Assembly (NCBI RefSeq): GCF_000203915.1
Contig: NC_008391.1
Span: 1,550,001 to 1,614,000 of the forward strand
Direction: 5' to 3'
DNA: 64,000 nt
DNA from: Burkholderia ambifaria AMMD
GTDB taxonomy: Bacteria > Pseudomonadota > Gammaproteobacteria > Burkholderiales > Burkholderiaceae
How positions within the stretch are numbered: position 1 is the stretch's first letter; every line of letters starts with the position of its first letter. The notes beneath the pieces were generated by a model that did not search any database, was not told where the DNA came from, and was given only the letters and a program-made list of their open reading frames with translations. The position numbers and the translations under genes were made by a program. Of the stretch, positions 8,153 to 17,190 are shown one piece after another.

Positions 8153-9247
8153 ATGAAAACGAAACTGGGCGTCGCGCTCGCGACGGCGATGGCGCTGGCC
8201 GGACCGGCCTGCGCGCAAAGCAGCGTCACGCTGTACGGGATCATCGATACCGGTGTGTCCTACTACAACAACGCCGCGCACGGCGGATCGTTCACCGGGA
8301 TGCCGACGCTGACCGGCGAGGTGCCGTCACGCTGGGGCCTCAGAGGCACGGAGGATCTCGGCGGCGGCTACCAGGCCTTCTTCGTGCTCGAAAACGGCTT
8401 CCAGCCCGGCACCGGCGCATTGAACTATGGCGGACGCCTGTTCGGGCGGCAGGCGAACGTGGGCGTGAACAGTCCGTTCGGCGCGCTGACCCTCGGCCGC
8501 CAGATGAACATGACGATGATCGTGCTGACCAATGCCGACGTGATCGGCCCGTCGATTCATTCGATGGCGGATTTCGACTCCTACCTGCCGAACGCGCGCA
8601 GCGACAATGCGATCGGCTACAAGGGCACGTTCCACGGCGTGACGCTCGGCGCGACCTACAGCTTCGGCCGCGACGCGGCCGGCCCGGCCGGACCGTCGGC
8701 GACGGGCTGCGCCGGCCAGGTGCCCGGCGACATCGTCGCGTGCCGGCAGTACACGGCGATGCTCGCCTATGACGCGAGCAATTTCGGGCTGGCCGCGTCG
8801 CACGACGTGATGCGCGGCGGCGGCGGCGCGCTAGCGCCGCTGAACAATCCGGCGTACACCGACACGCGCGACATCGTCGCCGGCTACGTGAAGATCGGCC
8901 CCGCGAAACTCGGCGCCGGGTGGATCCGCCGCAACCTCGCGGCGGCCGCACACCTGCAGGCCGACATCGTGTTCGCGGGCGGCACGTACTATGCAACGCC
9001 GTACCTCGCGCTCGACCTGCAGGGCGTGCGCTACCTGCAGCGCCGCGAAACCAGCGAAGGCGGCACGAACGCCACGCTGCTCGTCGGCCGCGCGAACTAT
9101 TTCCTGTCCAAGCGGACGACCGTCTATACGTCGGTGGGCTACATGTTCAACAGCGCCAACGCCGCCAATGCGGTAGCCGCCGGCGGCACCGTCGCGACCG
9201 GCAGCAACCAGCTCGGCGTCATGGCCGGGATTCAGCAGAAATTCTGA
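8153..9247 (+). CDS. Gram-negative porin, OmpC-like
   Basis: Outer-membrane trimeric porin of 364 aa. A signal peptide occupies residues 1-20 (cleavage after GPACA), the mature protein begins QSSVTLYGIIDTG as in Burkholderia OpcP-type porins, and the chain ends in Phe (GIQQKF), the outer-membrane beta-barrel assembly signal. The internal block RWGLRGTEDLGGGYQAFFVLENGF is the family's conserved constriction-loop region. It is the last gene of the Rieske/AAHS run and probably admits the aromatic substrate to the periplasm. A GGAGAC motif precedes the start. Confidence 0.92.
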   Translation: MKTKLGVALATAMALAGPACAQSSVTLYGIIDTGVSYYNNAAHGGSFTGMPTLTGEVPSRWGLRGTEDLGGGYQAFFVLENGFQPGTGALNYGGRLFGRQANVGVNSPFGALTLGRQMNMTMIVLTNADVIGPSIHSMADFDSYLPNARSDNAIGYKGTFHGVTLGATYSFGRDAAGPAGPSATGCAGQVPGDIVACRQYTAMLAYDASNFGLAASHDVMRGGGGALAPLNNPAYTDTRDIVAGYVKIGPAKLGAGWIRRNLAAAAHLQADIVFAGGTYYATPYLALDLQGVRYLQRRETSEGGTNATLLVGRANYFLSKRTTVYTSVGYMFNSANAANAVAAGGTVATGSNQLGVMAGIQQKF

Positions 9248-9267
9248 CGCCCCGGGTAGCGCAATTC

Positions 9268-9288
9268 CGGGCGGCTCGCCGCCGCCCG
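9268..9288. terminator. Hairpin between convergent porin and exported-protein genes
   Basis: CGGGCGGC-TCGCC-GCCGCCCG is an inverted repeat with 8-base arms placed between two convergent genes. There is no T-run, so termination may be weak or Rho-assisted. Confidence 0.4.
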
Positions 9289-9308
9289 CGAACCGCGCGT
9301 GCCGGACG

Positions 9309-9755
9309 TCAGCTCTCCAGCCGGCAATGCGCGAGCTTCAGCCCCGGCAACACGGGCGCATCGATATAGCCTTCGTTCACGCAGCTGAAGCGGAAATTCG
9401 CGGACGCCGTGAACGGCTTGATCTCGCCGCCGGGGAATTTCGGTTTCAGCGCAGCCTGGTCGGCCACGTCAAAGTGCGTATCGAACTGCTCGCCGTCGGT
9501 CGTCAGCGCGCCGAAGTACGTGCCGCCCGGGTCGCTGCCCATCCGGATCACGGCGCCGACGAACACGAGGCGCTTGCCGTCGTACTTCGTCTTCGCGGCG
9601 GCCATGTCCCGCGTGTAGGCCTCGATCACGGCGCCGTAATGCGCGTCGATCGCGGGCTCGGCGGCCGAAGCCGCGCAAGCGGTCTGCTGAATGCCCGCCA
9701 GCAGCGCGCAGGCCGCAAGCGTCACCGCCGCGAACGGCGCGGAAATCTTGTTCAT
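9309..9755 (-). CDS. Small exported protein, possible OB-fold (tRNA_anti-like)
   Basis: Hypothetical periplasmic protein of 148 aa. Residues 1-28 form a signal peptide ending in CAASA. The remainder (YTRDMAAAKTKYDGKRLVFVGAVIRM, then VDF-like strands and FRFSCVNEGYIDAPVLPGLKLAHC) has the strand pattern of exported OB-fold proteins of the tRNA_anti-like type, with two Cys that could form a disulfide. I do not recognise a specific function. It has its own promoter region and converges on the porin, so neither neighbour clarifies its role. Confidence 0.7.
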   Translation of the reverse strand: MNKISAPFAAVTLAACALLAGIQQTACAASAAEPAIDAHYGAVIEAYTRDMAAAKTKYDGKRLVFVGAVIRMGSDPGGTYFGALTTDGEQFDTHFDVADQAALKPKFPGGEIKPFTASANFRFSCVNEGYIDAPVLPGLKLAHCRLES

Positions 9756-10142
9756 GGGTGGTCTCCCCTCTAGCGTGGTGATTGAAGTGATTGATGCCCG
9801 GCGCTACGCCGGATGAATTCGCTTCCGTTGCTTTATGCGTTCGAATGGCGGAACACGGCTGCGATCACTTCATCACCCGCACGGTTGACCGCGCTGCACG
9901 CGACGTGACAGGAAGATGACATGGTGCGGCCCCCGGCTCTCATTGGATTTCACTGCGTCTGATTTTGGCCGCTACGGTAGCAGACGGCCGACGGCCCGGC
10001 AATCGCGGTTCACGGTCCGTATCGGCCTCGTTACAATTGCAAACGATTCTCATTACCTATATCATGCGCATCCTGCCGCAGCGGCGCAGTGAAGCGCTGC
10101 GGCCTGTGCCTCCGTCCTTAGCACTCCGTTACTCATCGATTC
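9756..10142. other. Intergenic region before the TonB receptor
   Basis: About 390 bp between divergent genes with no credible coding frame. It holds the promoter of the exported protein (GGGGAGACCACCC precedes its ATG on the complement) and, near the receptor, the Fur-box-like site at 10038-10056. Nothing else is recognisable. Confidence 0.6.
10038..10056. promoter_or_regulatory. Fur-box-like operator
   Basis: TGCAAACGATTCTCATTAC resembles the 19-bp Fur consensus, most clearly on the complement as GTAATGAGAATCGTTTGCA. It lies 87 bp upstream of a TonB-dependent siderophore receptor, the commonest type of Fur target, so iron repression of the receptor is likely. Confidence 0.65.
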
Positions 10143-12320
10143 ATGCCATCCCGTCGAACGCCCCGCCGCGCGCGGACCTTGCGCCCGTGGCGCGCGAGCC
10201 TGCCTGCCCTGATCACCCTTTGCGTCGCCAGCGGCGCGCATGCCGACGCGGAGCCCGCCCAGGCGGCATCCGCGCCCGCACCGGCATCCGTATCGCCGCC
10301 CGAACGCGAACTGCCGATGATCAGCGTCAATGCATCGGCGGCCGCCGATCCGACCGTCGGCTACCAGCCGCGCACCAGCAGCATCGCCGGCGGCGACGCG
10401 CGCCCCATCAAGGAGATCCCGCAAGCGGTCGCCGTGGTCAGCAGCAGCGTGATGCAGGACCAGCAGGCGCGCTCGCTCGACGACGTGCTCGGCAACATCA
10501 GCGGCATCACGCAGACCAACACGCTCGGCGGCACGCGCGACGCGTTCATCAAGCGCGGTTTCGGTTCGAACAACGACGGCTCCGTGCTCGTCGACGGTGT
10601 CCGCACGCCGGTGCTGCACAGCTATCTCGCGACGATCGATCGCGTCGAAGTGCTAAAGGGCCCGGCTTCGCTGCTGTACGGGATGCAGGACCCGGGCGGC
10701 GTGATCAACCTCATCACGCGCAAGCCGGAGGACACGTTCGGCGGCTCGATCTCCGCATCACGCACGAGCCACGGCGGCAGCAGCGCGCAGTTCGACCTGA
10801 CGGGCCCGCTGGGCAAACCCGGGCAGGTCGCGGGCGGCACGCTCGCGTTCCGGCTCACCGGCGAATACGACACGAGCCGCTACTGGCGCAGCTTCGGCCG
10901 CGAACGCAACGCGCTGATCGCGCCCGCGCTGTCGTGGCACGACGCGAACACGTCGATCGACGTCAGCTACCAGTACGTCGACTACACGATGCCGTTCGAT
11001 CGCGGCACCGTGCTCGTGAACGGCCGCCCCGACGACGCGCTGCGCTATCGCCGCTACGACGAACCGTGGGCGCAAAGCAGCGGGATCCAGGAAACGCTGC
11101 GGGCGCGCGTCGAGCACCGCTTCTCCGACGCGTGGCGCGTACGCGCGACGTACGGCTGGGGCCGCGACCGCTACGATCAGTACATCGCCCGCGGCACCGC
11201 CTTCAACAGCGCGACCGGCGCGATGACGCGCACGGCCGACGCGAACCTCGGACGCAACGACTCCGACCAGATCGCGACGCTCGGCCTGCTCGGCAACCTG
11301 ACGCTCGCCGGGATGAATCACGCGCTCTACATCGGTGGCGAATACGAACGGCAGCGCAGCTTCCGCGGCGACACGATCCGCGGCAAGGCGATCAAGGGCT
11401 TCGATCTCTACGATCCCGTCTACGGCCTGCTCGCGCCGGGCGGCACGCCGAACGTGAAGCAGAGCGATTCGCTGTCAAAGGTCCACACGTATTCGATGAT
11501 CGTGCAGGATTCCGTGAAGATCACCGACCGGCTCACCGCGGTCGGCGGGCTGCGCTGGGAAGACTGGCAGCAGGAATCGGGGATGGGGCGGCCGTTCGCG
11601 TTCGCCGACCGCTCGCACGGCAACGTGTGGCTGCCGCAGTTCGGGCTCGCGTATGCGCTCACGCCGTCGCTGACCGCGTATGCGAACGTGAGCCGCTCGT
11701 TCAAGGCGAACGTCGCGTCGAATGTCACGTCACCGCTCGCGCCGGAATTCGGCCGCGTGCTGGAAGCCGGCCTGAAGTTCGACCTGAAGCCCGGCATCAC
11801 CGGCACGCTCGCGGCCTACCAGATCGACAAGCGCAACGTCGCGGTAACAGTAGGCGACATCACGTCGACGATCGGCACCGCGCGCTCGCGCGGGATCGAA
11901 CTCGACGTCGCGGGGCAGATCACGCGGCACCTGAGCCTGATCGGCAGCTACGCGTACACGAACGCGAACGATCGCGACAGCAACACGTCGCTCGTCAACG
12001 TCGCGCGCCACACCGGCAGCCTGTTCGCGGTGTATGACACGGCGATCGCCAACCTGCCCGGCCGCTGGCGCTTCGGCGGCGGCGCGCGGCTCGTCGGCGC
12101 ACGGCCCGGCGACACCGCGAACAGCTTCACGCTGCCCGGCTACGTGACCGTCGATGCGTTCGCGGCCTACGAGACCACGATCGGCAAGTTCCCGACGCGC
12201 ATCCAGCTCAACGTGAAGAACCTGCTCGACAAGACCTACTATCCGTCGAGCAACAGCAACCTGATCGTCGCGGTCGGCGAGCCGCGGCTCGTCACGCTGA
12301 CGACGACGGTGTCGTTCTGA
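10143..12320 (+). CDS. TonB-dependent siderophore receptor
   Basis: Outer-membrane ferric-siderophore transporter of 725 aa. Signal peptide about 1-35 (ending GAHADA), TonB-box-like segment near LPMISVNAS (about 59-67), plug domain about 80-190 (IKEIPQAVAVVSSSVM, RSLDDVLGNISGIT, DRVEVLKGPASLLYGMQDPGGVINLITRKP), then a 22-strand barrel ending in the terminal Phe of TTTVSF. It belongs to the FhuA/FpvA/FhuE-type family. No siderophore biosynthesis, ABC permease or sigma/anti-sigma pair lies nearby, and there is no N-terminal signalling extension, so it is an orphan receptor probably for a xenosiderophore, with direct Fur control. Confidence 0.92.
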   Translation: MPSRRTPRRARTLRPWRASLPALITLCVASGAHADAEPAQAASAPAPASVSPPERELPMISVNASAAADPTVGYQPRTSSIAGGDARPIKEIPQAVAVVSSSVMQDQQARSLDDVLGNISGITQTNTLGGTRDAFIKRGFGSNNDGSVLVDGVRTPVLHSYLATIDRVEVLKGPASLLYGMQDPGGVINLITRKPEDTFGGSISASRTSHGGSSAQFDLTGPLGKPGQVAGGTLAFRLTGEYDTSRYWRSFGRERNALIAPALSWHDANTSIDVSYQYVDYTMPFDRGTVLVNGRPDDALRYRRYDEPWAQSSGIQETLRARVEHRFSDAWRVRATYGWGRDRYDQYIARGTAFNSATGAMTRTADANLGRNDSDQIATLGLLGNLTLAGMNHALYIGGEYERQRSFRGDTIRGKAIKGFDLYDPVYGLLAPGGTPNVKQSDSLSKVHTYSMIVQDSVKITDRLTAVGGLRWEDWQQESGMGRPFAFADRSHGNVWLPQFGLAYALTPSLTAYANVSRSFKANVASNVTSPLAPEFGRVLEAGLKFDLKPGITGTLAAYQIDKRNVAVTVGDITSTIGTARSRGIELDVAGQITRHLSLIGSYAYTNANDRDSNTSLVNVARHTGSLFAVYDTAIANLPGRWRFGGGARLVGARPGDTANSFTLPGYVTVDAFAAYETTIGKFPTRIQLNVKNLLDKTYYPSSNSNLIVAVGEPRLVTLTTTVSF

Positions 12321-12332
12321 CACACCGTCGCA

Positions 12333-12367
12333 CCGGCCGGCCGAGGCGCGCGACGCGCGCCGGCCGG
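12333..12367. terminator. Bidirectional hairpin between receptor and dehydrogenase genes
   Basis: Nested inverted repeats: outer CCGGCCGGC (12333-12341) pairs with GCCGGCCGG (12359-12367), or alternatively inner GGCGCGCG-A-CGCGCGCC (12345-12361). It sits between two convergent genes and could stop both transcripts; no T-run follows. Confidence 0.5.
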
Positions 12368-12398
12368 CGACACGAACCGGCATGAACTGAACGCGCGA

Positions 12399-13430
12399 TC
12401 AGCCGCCCGCGAAATCGAGCAGGATCTTGCAGCTTTCCGCGGGATTGTGCTCGGCCATCTCGAACGCCTGCGCGACGTCGCGAAAGCCGACCTTGTGCGT
12501 GACGATGTGCTCGGGCTGGATCAGCCCGCGCGCAATCCAGTCGATCACCTGCGGGAACATCGCGCAGTTGAGCCGCGATGCGGCGAGCGTCAGCTCCTTC
12601 TTCGTCAGCTCGGCCTGCACGATCGCCGACGGCTCCGACGAAAACCCGAGCACGCCGATCCGGCCGGCCGGCGCGGCGATCGTCACGGCCTCCTCGAGAA
12701 TCGACGGATGGCAGACCGCATCGAAGATCAGCGTCGGGCCGCCGTCGACGCCGCGCTTGGCCAGCGCGTCGGGCAGCGACTCGACGCTCGTGTTGATGAT
12801 TTCGTCCTCCGCCGCGCCGCACTTGCGCGCGAGCTGCAGCCGCGCGTCGAGCCGGTCGGTGATGAACGCGCGAATGCCGTACACGCGCTTGAGCACCTGC
12901 AGGATCGTCAGCCCGACGGTGCCGGCGCCGTAGATCAGCGCGACATCGCCCGGCAGCACGCCGGTGCGCGACGTCGCGTTCGCGGCCACCGCGAACGGCT
13001 CGACGATCGCCGCGCAGGTGTCGGCGATCGCGTCCGGAATCCGGTACGCGTTGCCGGCCGGCACGCACGTGTACTGGCTGAAGCCGCCGTCACGATGCAC
13101 GCCGAGCACGCTCAGATGCCGGCACACGTTGCGCCGGCCGATCGTGCACGCGTGGCAATGCCCGCAGCTGATCACCGGATCGACCGCGACGGTCTCGCCG
13201 AGCCGCGCGGCATCGACGCCCGCGCCGACCGATTCGATCGTGCCGACGAATTCATGGCCGATGATGCGCGGGTACGACACGAACGGATTCTTGCCGTGAA
13301 AGATGTGCAGGTCCGACCCGCAGATGCCCGCATAGCGCACCTTCACGCGCACCTCGCCGGCGGCGGGCGCGGGCAGCGGCACTTCACGCACGCTCATGCT
13401 GTTCGGACGATCGACAACGACGCTCAACAT
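12399..13430 (-). CDS. Zinc-binding alcohol dehydrogenase, RspB/galactonate-oxidoreductase-like
   Basis: Medium-chain NAD(P)-dependent dehydrogenase of 343 aa. Catalytic zinc ligands C37 (GICGSDLH), H59 and E60 (GHE) and structural zinc cysteines C89, C92, C95 and C103 are all present; the nucleotide site is YGAGTVGL (about 170-177). It follows mannonate dehydratase on the same strand by 29 bp, the same pairing as E. coli rspA-rspB, so a role in oxidising a sugar acid such as L-gulonate, idonate or galactonate is likely. Start at ATG 13430 (MLSVVVDRP), preceded by GAAGGAGAGAACCGAA. The last gene of the GntR-manD operon. The exact substrate is unknown. Confidence 0.85.
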   Translation of the reverse strand: MLSVVVDRPNSMSVREVPLPAPAAGEVRVKVRYAGICGSDLHIFHGKNPFVSYPRIIGHEFVGTIESVGAGVDAARLGETVAVDPVISCGHCHACTIGRRNVCRHLSVLGVHRDGGFSQYTCVPAGNAYRIPDAIADTCAAIVEPFAVAANATSRTGVLPGDVALIYGAGTVGLTILQVLKRVYGIRAFITDRLDARLQLARKCGAAEDEIINTSVESLPDALAKRGVDGGPTLIFDAVCHPSILEEAVTIAAPAGRIGVLGFSSEPSAIVQAELTKKELTLAASRLNCAMFPQVIDWIARGLIQPEHIVTHKVGFRDVAQAFEMAEHNPAESCKILLDFAGG

Positions 13431-13459
13431 TTCGGTTCTCTCCTTCGGATCTTCGCGGC

Positions 13460-14668
13460 TCACCAGTTCCACATCGAGCCGTCGCGCAGCCGCGCGACCG
13501 GCAGGTACGCGCGCTCGTACGGATATTTCGCGGCCAGCGTCTCGTCGATGTCGACGCCGAGGCCCGGCACGTCGTCCATCACGAGATAGCCGTCCTCGAA
13601 GCGGTAGTTGTGCGGAAACACTTCGTCGGTCAGCGCGCTGTGCGGCATCAGCTCCTGGATGCCGAAGTTCGGCGCCCACAGCCCGAAGTTCACGGCCGCC
13701 GCCATGCAGACGGGCGACAGGTCCGTCGCGCCGTGGAAGCCGGTGCGCACCTGGTACATCGCCGCGTAATCGGCGATGCGCCGCACGTGCGTGATGCCGC
13801 CCGCGTGCACGATCGTCGCGCGGATGTAGTCGATCAGCTGGTCGCGGATCAGGTCCTTGCAATCCCAGATCGAGTTGAACACTTCGCCCACCGCGAGCGG
13901 CGTCGTCGTGTGCTGGCGGATCAGGCGGAATGCGTCCTGGTTCTCCGCCGGCGTCGCGTCCTCGAGCCAGAACAGCCGGTGCGGCTCGAGGTCACGGCCA
14001 AGCCGCGCGGCCTCGATCGGCGTGAGCCGGTGATGCGCGTCGTGCAGCAGGTGCGGCGCGTCGCCGACCGCGTCGCGCACCTTGCGGAACAGCTCCGGCG
14101 TGTGGCGCAGGTAGAGCGCGGTGTCCCACGGCTCCTCGGGCGGCAGCCCCTTCTCGGCCGGCTCGTACGCGCCGGCCGTCTTGCCGACGCCGTACACCTT
14201 GTCGAGCCCCGGCACGCCCGACTGCACGCGGATCGCGCGATAGCCGGCCTCGATGTGCGCATGCACCGCGTCGATCGCTTCCTCGTGATCGCGCCCGTTC
14301 GCGTGGCCGTACACCATCAGGCCGTCGCGGCTCCTGCCGCCGAGCAGCCGGTAGACGGGCATGCCCGCGAGCTTGCCCAGGATGTCCCACAGCGCCATGT
14401 CGATCGCGGCGATCGCCGTCATCGTCACGGGCCCGCGCCGCCAGTACGCGCCGCGATACAGGTATTGCCAGATGTCCTCGATGTTGCGCGGGTCGCGGCC
14501 GACGAGGCACGGGAACACGTGGTCTTCCAGGTACACGCGCACCGCGAGCTCGCGCCCGTTGAGCGTCGCGTCGCCGAGGCCGTGGACGCCCTCGTCGGTC
14601 ACGATCTTCACCGTCACGAAGTTCCGGCCCGGACACGTGACGATGGTCTGCAAGCGTTCGATTTTCAC
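13460..14668 (-). CDS. manD: D-mannonate dehydratase, enolase superfamily (ManD/RspA)
   Basis: Dehydrates D-mannonate to 2-keto-3-deoxygluconate. The protein has 402 aa and the family catalytic residues fall at canonical positions: magnesium ligands D210, E236 and E262; R147 with Y159 as the base pair (YRAIR, DKVYG); H212 in [10 protein letters not shown]312 in TGFHGATD; terminal W402. Position 314 is Ala, which I recall as the residue of high-activity mannonate-specific members rather than the Pro of low-activity ones. Family sequences KTAGAYEP and [12 protein letters not shown] are intact. Second gene of the operon, 28 bp after the GntR regulator; the reductase on the opposite strand makes its substrate. 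Confidence 0.92.
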   Translation of the reverse strand: MKIERLQTIVTCPGRNFVTVKIVTDEGVHGLGDATLNGRELAVRVYLEDHVFPCLVGRDPRNIEDIWQYLYRGAYWRRGPVTMTAIAAIDMALWDILGKLAGMPVYRLLGGRSRDGLMVYGHANGRDHEEAIDAVHAHIEAGYRAIRVQSGVPGLDKVYGVGKTAGAYEPAEKGLPPEEPWDTALYLRHTPELFRKVRDAVGDAPHLLHDAHHRLTPIEAARLGRDLEPHRLFWLEDATPAENQDAFRLIRQHTTTPLAVGEVFNSIWDCKDLIRDQLIDYIRATIVHAGGITHVRRIADYAAMYQVRTGFHGATDLSPVCMAAAVNFGLWAPNFGIQELMPHSALTDEVFPHNYRFEDGYLVMDDVPGLGVDIDETLAAKYPYERAYLPVARLRDGSMWNW

Positions 14669-14696
14669 TGCGCTCCTCCAGCGGGCGATTCAGATG

Positions 14697-15434
14697 TCAG
14701 TCGACAAAGTAATGGGGCGCGCGGCTGCGCACGTCCGGCAAGTGCGAGCCGATCCGGTCGACGTGTGCCGCGACCGACGCGCCGAGCAGCGCCATGTTGC
14801 GCGACGCGATATGCGCGAGGATCTGTTCGTGTTCCTGCAGCGCGCGGCGCGCGTGATCCTCGACGCGATCGAGCAGCAGCCAGCGCACGCGGTCGAACTG
14901 GCGCTTCATCGGCTGCAGCATTTCCCATACGTGCGGCCGGCCCGCGAACGCGAACATCCGCCCGTGCATCGCCTCGTCGAGATCGAAGAATGCTTCGACA
15001 TCGCCGGCGGCCACCGCGTCACGCTGCGCGTCGATGATCCGCGACAGCTCCGCGAGTTGCGCCGGCGTGATCTTCTGCGCGAGCTCGACGTGGTTCGCGC
15101 ATTCGAGCGTGCTGCGCGCGAAGCGCCCTTCCTCGAGGATCGACACCGGAATCGGCGCGACCAGCGTGCCGACCTTGCGGATGATCTGCACGAGCCGCTC
15201 GTCGGCGAGCTGCGCGAACGCCTCGCGCACCGGCGTGCGGCTGACCTTGATCGTCGTGGAGATCACCGCCTCCGACAGCGCGGTGCGCGGCGGCAGCGCG
15301 CCGCGCACGATTGCGTGGCGCAGCAGCGCATGAACCTGCTCCGTATATGACCGGCTCTCGTCCAGCGAGAACCCCTGCAACGCCGTGACGACGACGTCAC
15401 CTTCCTCCAGTACTGCCACTGCCGCTTCGCTCAT
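14697..15434 (-). CDS. GntR family (FCD/FadR subfamily) regulator of the sugar-acid locus
   Basis: Regulator of 245 aa. The winged helix is at about 20-90 (YTEQVHALLRHAIVRGALPPRTALSEAVISTTIKVSRTPVREAFAQLADERLV) and the C-terminal FCD helical domain at about 100-235, with metal or ligand-binding residues in DLDEAMHGRMF and EHEQILAHIASRN. It heads the manD operon and is divergent from the fructuronate reductase gene. Two identical TACCATGGTA palindromes lie in the intergenic region, similar in style to UxuR/ExuR operators, so it probably represses both transcripts until a uronate or mannonate appears. Confidence 0.88.
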   Translation of the reverse strand: MSEAAVAVLEEGDVVVTALQGFSLDESRSYTEQVHALLRHAIVRGALPPRTALSEAVISTTIKVSRTPVREAFAQLADERLVQIIRKVGTLVAPIPVSILEEGRFARSTLECANHVELAQKITPAQLAELSRIIDAQRDAVAAGDVEAFFDLDEAMHGRMFAFAGRPHVWEMLQPMKRQFDRVRWLLLDRVEDHARRALQEHEQILAHIASRNMALLGASVAAHVDRIGSHLPDVRSRAPHYFVD

Positions 15435-15465
15435 GGTGCGATTGATCCGCCTCGATATCGATAAC

Positions 15466-15475
15466 TACCATGGTA
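15466..15475. promoter_or_regulatory. Palindrome TACCATGGTA, copy 1 (candidate GntR operator)
   Basis: Perfect 10-base palindrome within CTACCATGGTACAG, 31 bp upstream of the GntR start. It is repeated identically at 15562-15571 in the same intergenic region, 96 bp centre to centre. Confidence 0.6.
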
Positions 15476-15561
15476 CAGAACCGGTCGAATTCAGGCGATC
15501 TAGCGTTTACACCGATAACTTCGCGGGAAAACTCGAAATAACCTGCACGCATTCGAGCATC

Positions 15562-15571
15562 TACCATGGTA
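15562..15571. promoter_or_regulatory. Palindrome TACCATGGTA, copy 2 (candidate GntR operator)
   Basis: Identical to the copy at 15466-15475, including the flanking C on the left and C on the right (CTACCATGGTAC), and only 19 bp before the reductase ATG. Binding here would block that gene directly; the two copies together could support looping. Confidence 0.6.
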
Positions 15572-15590
15572 CGCACCCCCACTGATCACC

Positions 15591-17054
15591 ATGTCATCCA
15601 CCCCCGATTTCCTGCGCACCGCGCCGCCCGGCACGCGCCGCCCCCGTTATGACCGGCGGGCGCTCCGCACCGGCATCGTCCATCTCGGCCTCGGCGCGTT
15701 CCATCGCGCGCACCAGGCGCTGCATACGGAAACGGTGCTGGAACAGGGCGATCTCCGCTGGGGGATCGTCGGCGTCGAGCTGCGCCGGCGCCATACCGTC
15801 GACCTGCTCGCCGCGCAGGATCACCTGTACTCGGTGACCGAACGCGACGGCCACGGCGCACGCACGCGCATCGTCGGCGCGGTGCACGGCGCGCTGTTCG
15901 CGCCCGAATCGCTGCCCGCGCTACTGGCGCTGATCGCCGATCCGGCTGTGTCGATCGTGAGCCTGACCGTGACCGAGAAAGGCTATTGCCGACGCCCCGG
16001 CGGCGATCTCGATGCCGACGATCCCGCGATTCGCCAGGATCTCGCGACGCCCGACGCGCCGCGCACCGCGCTCGGCGTGATCGCGGCCGGCATGCGCCGG
16101 CGGCCGGCGCATGCGCCGCTGACCGTCGTGTGCTGCGACAACATGACGTCGAACGGCGACACGCTGCGCGCGCTGCTGATCGACTATGCGGAACGCATCG
16201 ACGGCGCGCTCGCGCGGCGCATCCGCGACGACGTCGCGTTCCCGAACAGCATGGTCGACCGGATCGTGCCGGCCGCGACGCCCGAATCGCTCGACTGGGC
16301 GCATGCGCATCTCGGCGCGCGCGACGCGGCCGCGATCGTCTGCGAGCCGTTCTCGCAATGGGTGATCGAGGATCGCTTCGCCGGCCCGCGCCCGCGCTGG
16401 GAAGACGCCGGCGCGCACCTCGTCGGCGACGTGCGTCCCTACGAAACGATGAAGCTGCGGTTGCTGAACGGTTCGCATTCGGCGATCGCGTATGCGGGGC
16501 AGTTGCGCGTCCGCGCGACCGTGTCCGACGCGATGGCCGATCCGGCGATCGCGGCGCTCGTCGACGGCGTGATGACGCGCGACCTGCTCGCGACCGTCGA
16601 CGTGCCGTCCGGTTACGACGCGCATGGCTATTGCGTGACGCTCGTGCAGCGCTTCCGCAATCCGACGCTCGCGCATCGCACCGAACAGATCGCGATGGAC
16701 GGCACGCAGAAGGTGCCGCTGCGCTGGCTGCCGGCGCTCGCGGAAAGCGCGGCGGCCGGTATCGAGCGTCCGTATCTGGAACGCGCGCTCGCGCTGTGGC
16801 TGCACTACGTCGCCACCGCGCGCGACGAGTCGGGCCGGTCGCTCGCGATCAACGATCCGGGCGCGGCCGCGCTCGGCGCGACGCTCGCGGCGGCCGGCGA
16901 TGCAACCGGTGCGGTTCGCGCAGCGCTCGGCAGCAGCGCGCTCACCGGCTCGACCGTGTGGCCCGATGCGTTGATCGCGCGTGTCGGCGCGCATCTGTCG
17001 ACGCTGCGCACGCACGGCACCGACGCGCTGCTCGCGCCGTTGCACGCACGCTGA
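15591..17054 (+). CDS. uxuB: Mannitol dehydrogenase family oxidoreductase, likely D-fructuronate reductase
   Basis: Polyol-specific long-chain dehydrogenase of 487 aa that most likely interconverts D-fructuronate and D-mannonate with NAD(H). N-terminal nucleotide-binding start IVHLGLGAFHRAHQA (about 24-38), middle signature TVTEKGY (about 126-132), CCDNMTSNGDTL (about 179-190), and the catalytic-Lys block KLRLLNGSHSAIAY (about 287-300). Mannitol or arabinitol 2-dehydrogenase is possible from the family, but the mannonate dehydratase, GntR regulator and hexuronate-type transporter next door favour UxuB. Divergent from the GntR gene with an operator-like palindrome just before the start. Confidence 0.82.
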   Translation: MSSTPDFLRTAPPGTRRPRYDRRALRTGIVHLGLGAFHRAHQALHTETVLEQGDLRWGIVGVELRRRHTVDLLAAQDHLYSVTERDGHGARTRIVGAVHGALFAPESLPALLALIADPAVSIVSLTVTEKGYCRRPGGDLDADDPAIRQDLATPDAPRTALGVIAAGMRRRPAHAPLTVVCCDNMTSNGDTLRALLIDYAERIDGALARRIRDDVAFPNSMVDRIVPAATPESLDWAHAHLGARDAAAIVCEPFSQWVIEDRFAGPRPRWEDAGAHLVGDVRPYETMKLRLLNGSHSAIAYAGQLRVRATVSDAMADPAIAALVDGVMTRDLLATVDVPSGYDAHGYCVTLVQRFRNPTLAHRTEQIAMDGTQKVPLRWLPALAESAAAGIERPYLERALALWLHYVATARDESGRSLAINDPGAAALGATLAAAGDATGAVRAALGSSALTGSTVWPDALIARVGAHLSTLRTHGTDALLAPLHAR

Positions 17055-17190
17055 ACGAACGCGCGTCACGGTTCGCCGCGATCGAAGCGAACCGCGCAAC
17101 ACCCCTGCCCGCCGACGGCGATACCGACGCGGCGAACGATCGACATGACATGACATGACGGCCGGCCCACCGGCACGAAGGAGACAGACA

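Noticed and set aside
12399..13862. Dehydrogenase frame extended to 13862
   Set aside because: The upstream part overlaps mannonate dehydratase, which has complete catalytic residues; the extension is an out-of-frame shadow.
17144..17158. Triple ATGAC tandem repeat before the hexuronate transporter
   Set aside because: Only 15 bases, likely chance; does not coincide with a start or operator.
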